From positions 116,344,114 to 116,408,113 of the forward strand of contig NC_073305.1 of the NCBI RefSeq assembly GCF_027595985.1: a stretch of DNA of 64,000 bases, read 5' to 3'. The notes under the pieces were generated by a model. That model saw nothing but the letters and a program-made list of their open reading frames with translations, did not search any database and had not been told where the DNA came from. Below are positions 63,350 through 64,000 of this stretch, one piece after another. Numbering within the stretch: the stretch's first letter is position 1; each line of letters begins with the position of its first letter. The position numbers and the translations under genes were made by a program. Source of the DNA: Sorex araneus. Its lineage: Eukaryota > Chordata > Mammalia > Eulipotyphla > Soricidae.

Positions 63350-63586
63350 TCACTGTATCACTGTCATCCCATTGTTCAACGATTTGCTCGAGTGGGCACC
63401 AGTAACGTCTCCATTGTGAGACTTGTTGTTACTGTTTTTGGCATATCGAATATGCCATGGGTAGCTTGCCAGACTCTGCCTCGTGGGCAAGATACTCTCG
63501 TTAGCTTGCCGGGCTCTGCAAGAGGGACGAAGGAATCGAACCCAGGTCAAGGCAAATGCCCTACCCGCTGTGCTATGGCTCCAGCC
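63350..63586 (-). mobile_element. SINE-B with 12 bp TSD
   Basis: TGGAAATGAATA is repeated exactly at 63338-63349 and 63587-63598. A 10 bp deletion removes part of the B-box to A-box interval (CAGGTCAAGGC). Confidence 0.95.
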
Positions 63587-63628
63587 TGGAAATGAATACA
63601 GTACACTTAAAGTGGCTGATGGTAATTT

Positions 63629-63763
63629 TATTTTTTTTGTTTTTGGGCCATTGCTGGTGATGCTCAGGGATGACTCCTGGCATGCTCAATGGACCACAAG
63701 GGATCCTGGGACTTGAATCATGGTCAGCTGTGTGAAAGGCAGGCACACTATCTGCTGAGATGG
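63629..63763 (-). mobile_element. SINE-A, old
   Basis: GGGCCATTGCTGGTGATGC to CACTATCTGCTGAG. Head end lost. Confidence 0.75.
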
Positions 63764-63857
63764 TACATTTTATATTATGTTTTTAATTATGATTAAAATG
63801 GTCAAGGCACTCTGCACTCTATCAATTCTCAAAAGGGTTATCTTTCAGAATTTCAAT

Positions 63858-64000
63858 TTTTTCTTCTTGGGTCACACCCAGCGATGCACAAGGGTTACTC
63901 CTGGCTCTGCACAGAACTCAGGAATTACTCTGGTGGTACTGGGGAGACCATATGAGATGCTGGGGATGGAACCCAGGTTGGCTGCGTGCAAGGCAAATGC
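63858..64000 (-). mobile_element. SINE-A, continues beyond the window
   Basis: GGGTCACACCCAGCGATGC to GTGCAAGGCAAATGC. The head end lies past the last base. AGAACTCA is a small insertion. Confidence 0.93.

Larger units (their letters stand above)
48082..64000 (-). other. BACH2: BACH2 intron upstream of the large exon (partial)
   Basis: At least 15.9 kb. Its donor side and the exon with most of the BTB domain are outside the window. No open frame here matches the first 81 residues of BACH2. Confidence 0.85.

Overview
This window is mammalian nuclear DNA and carries the 3' half of BACH2 on the minus strand. BACH2 is a BTB-bZIP transcription repressor of B and T lymphocytes. Three coding exons are visible, all in phase 0 with GT-AG borders: 48081-46444 (end of the BTB domain and the long central region), 29142-28936 (CNC and basic region with the first part of the zipper) and 21725-21228 (rest of the zipper and C-terminus, TAG stop). 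Together they give 780 intact codons. By comparison with the remembered human protein, about 81 residues (start codon and most of the BTB domain) lie beyond position 64000. No other protein-coding gene is supported.

The organism is most likely a shrew (Soricidae, probably Sorex). This is inferred from the dominant short interspersed element: a roughly 170 bp tRNA-derived SINE with pol III A and B boxes and a tail reading GTGTGACCCAAAAAGCAAAA. About a hundred copies or fragments occur here. A second SINE family of about 240 bp shares the same head but has a different body. It has seven near-complete copies and several fragments. Copies run from almost fresh, with perfect 10-18 bp target-site duplications (TSDs), to barely recognisable.

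Layout on the plus strand: 1-15320 is 3' flanking DNA full of SINEs, a 500 bp CT-rich satellite tract and a LINE-1 3' end. 15330-21227 is the BACH2 3'UTR, about 5.9 kb with no SINE or LINE in it. It ends at a canonical AATAAA and holds four Pumilio-type motifs and a perfect miR-148/152 site. 21228-21725 is the last coding exon. 21726-28935 is a 7.2 kb intron with an L1 nested inside a SINE. 28936-29142 is the bZIP exon. 29143-46443 is a 17.3 kb intron with two L1 copies flanked by clear TSDs and a third L1 3' end without a called TSD. 46444-48081 is the large exon. 48082-64000 is part of the next intron upstream.

The interesting material is in the repeats and in BACH2 itself: glycine and alanine tracts that look expanded against human BACH2, a longer form of the second SINE family, a dimeric SINE inside one TSD, a three-level nested insertion, an L1 3'UTR that repeatedly gives GA microsatellites, and an unidentified repeat present twice about 0.9 kb apart. 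I saw no undescribed protein system.
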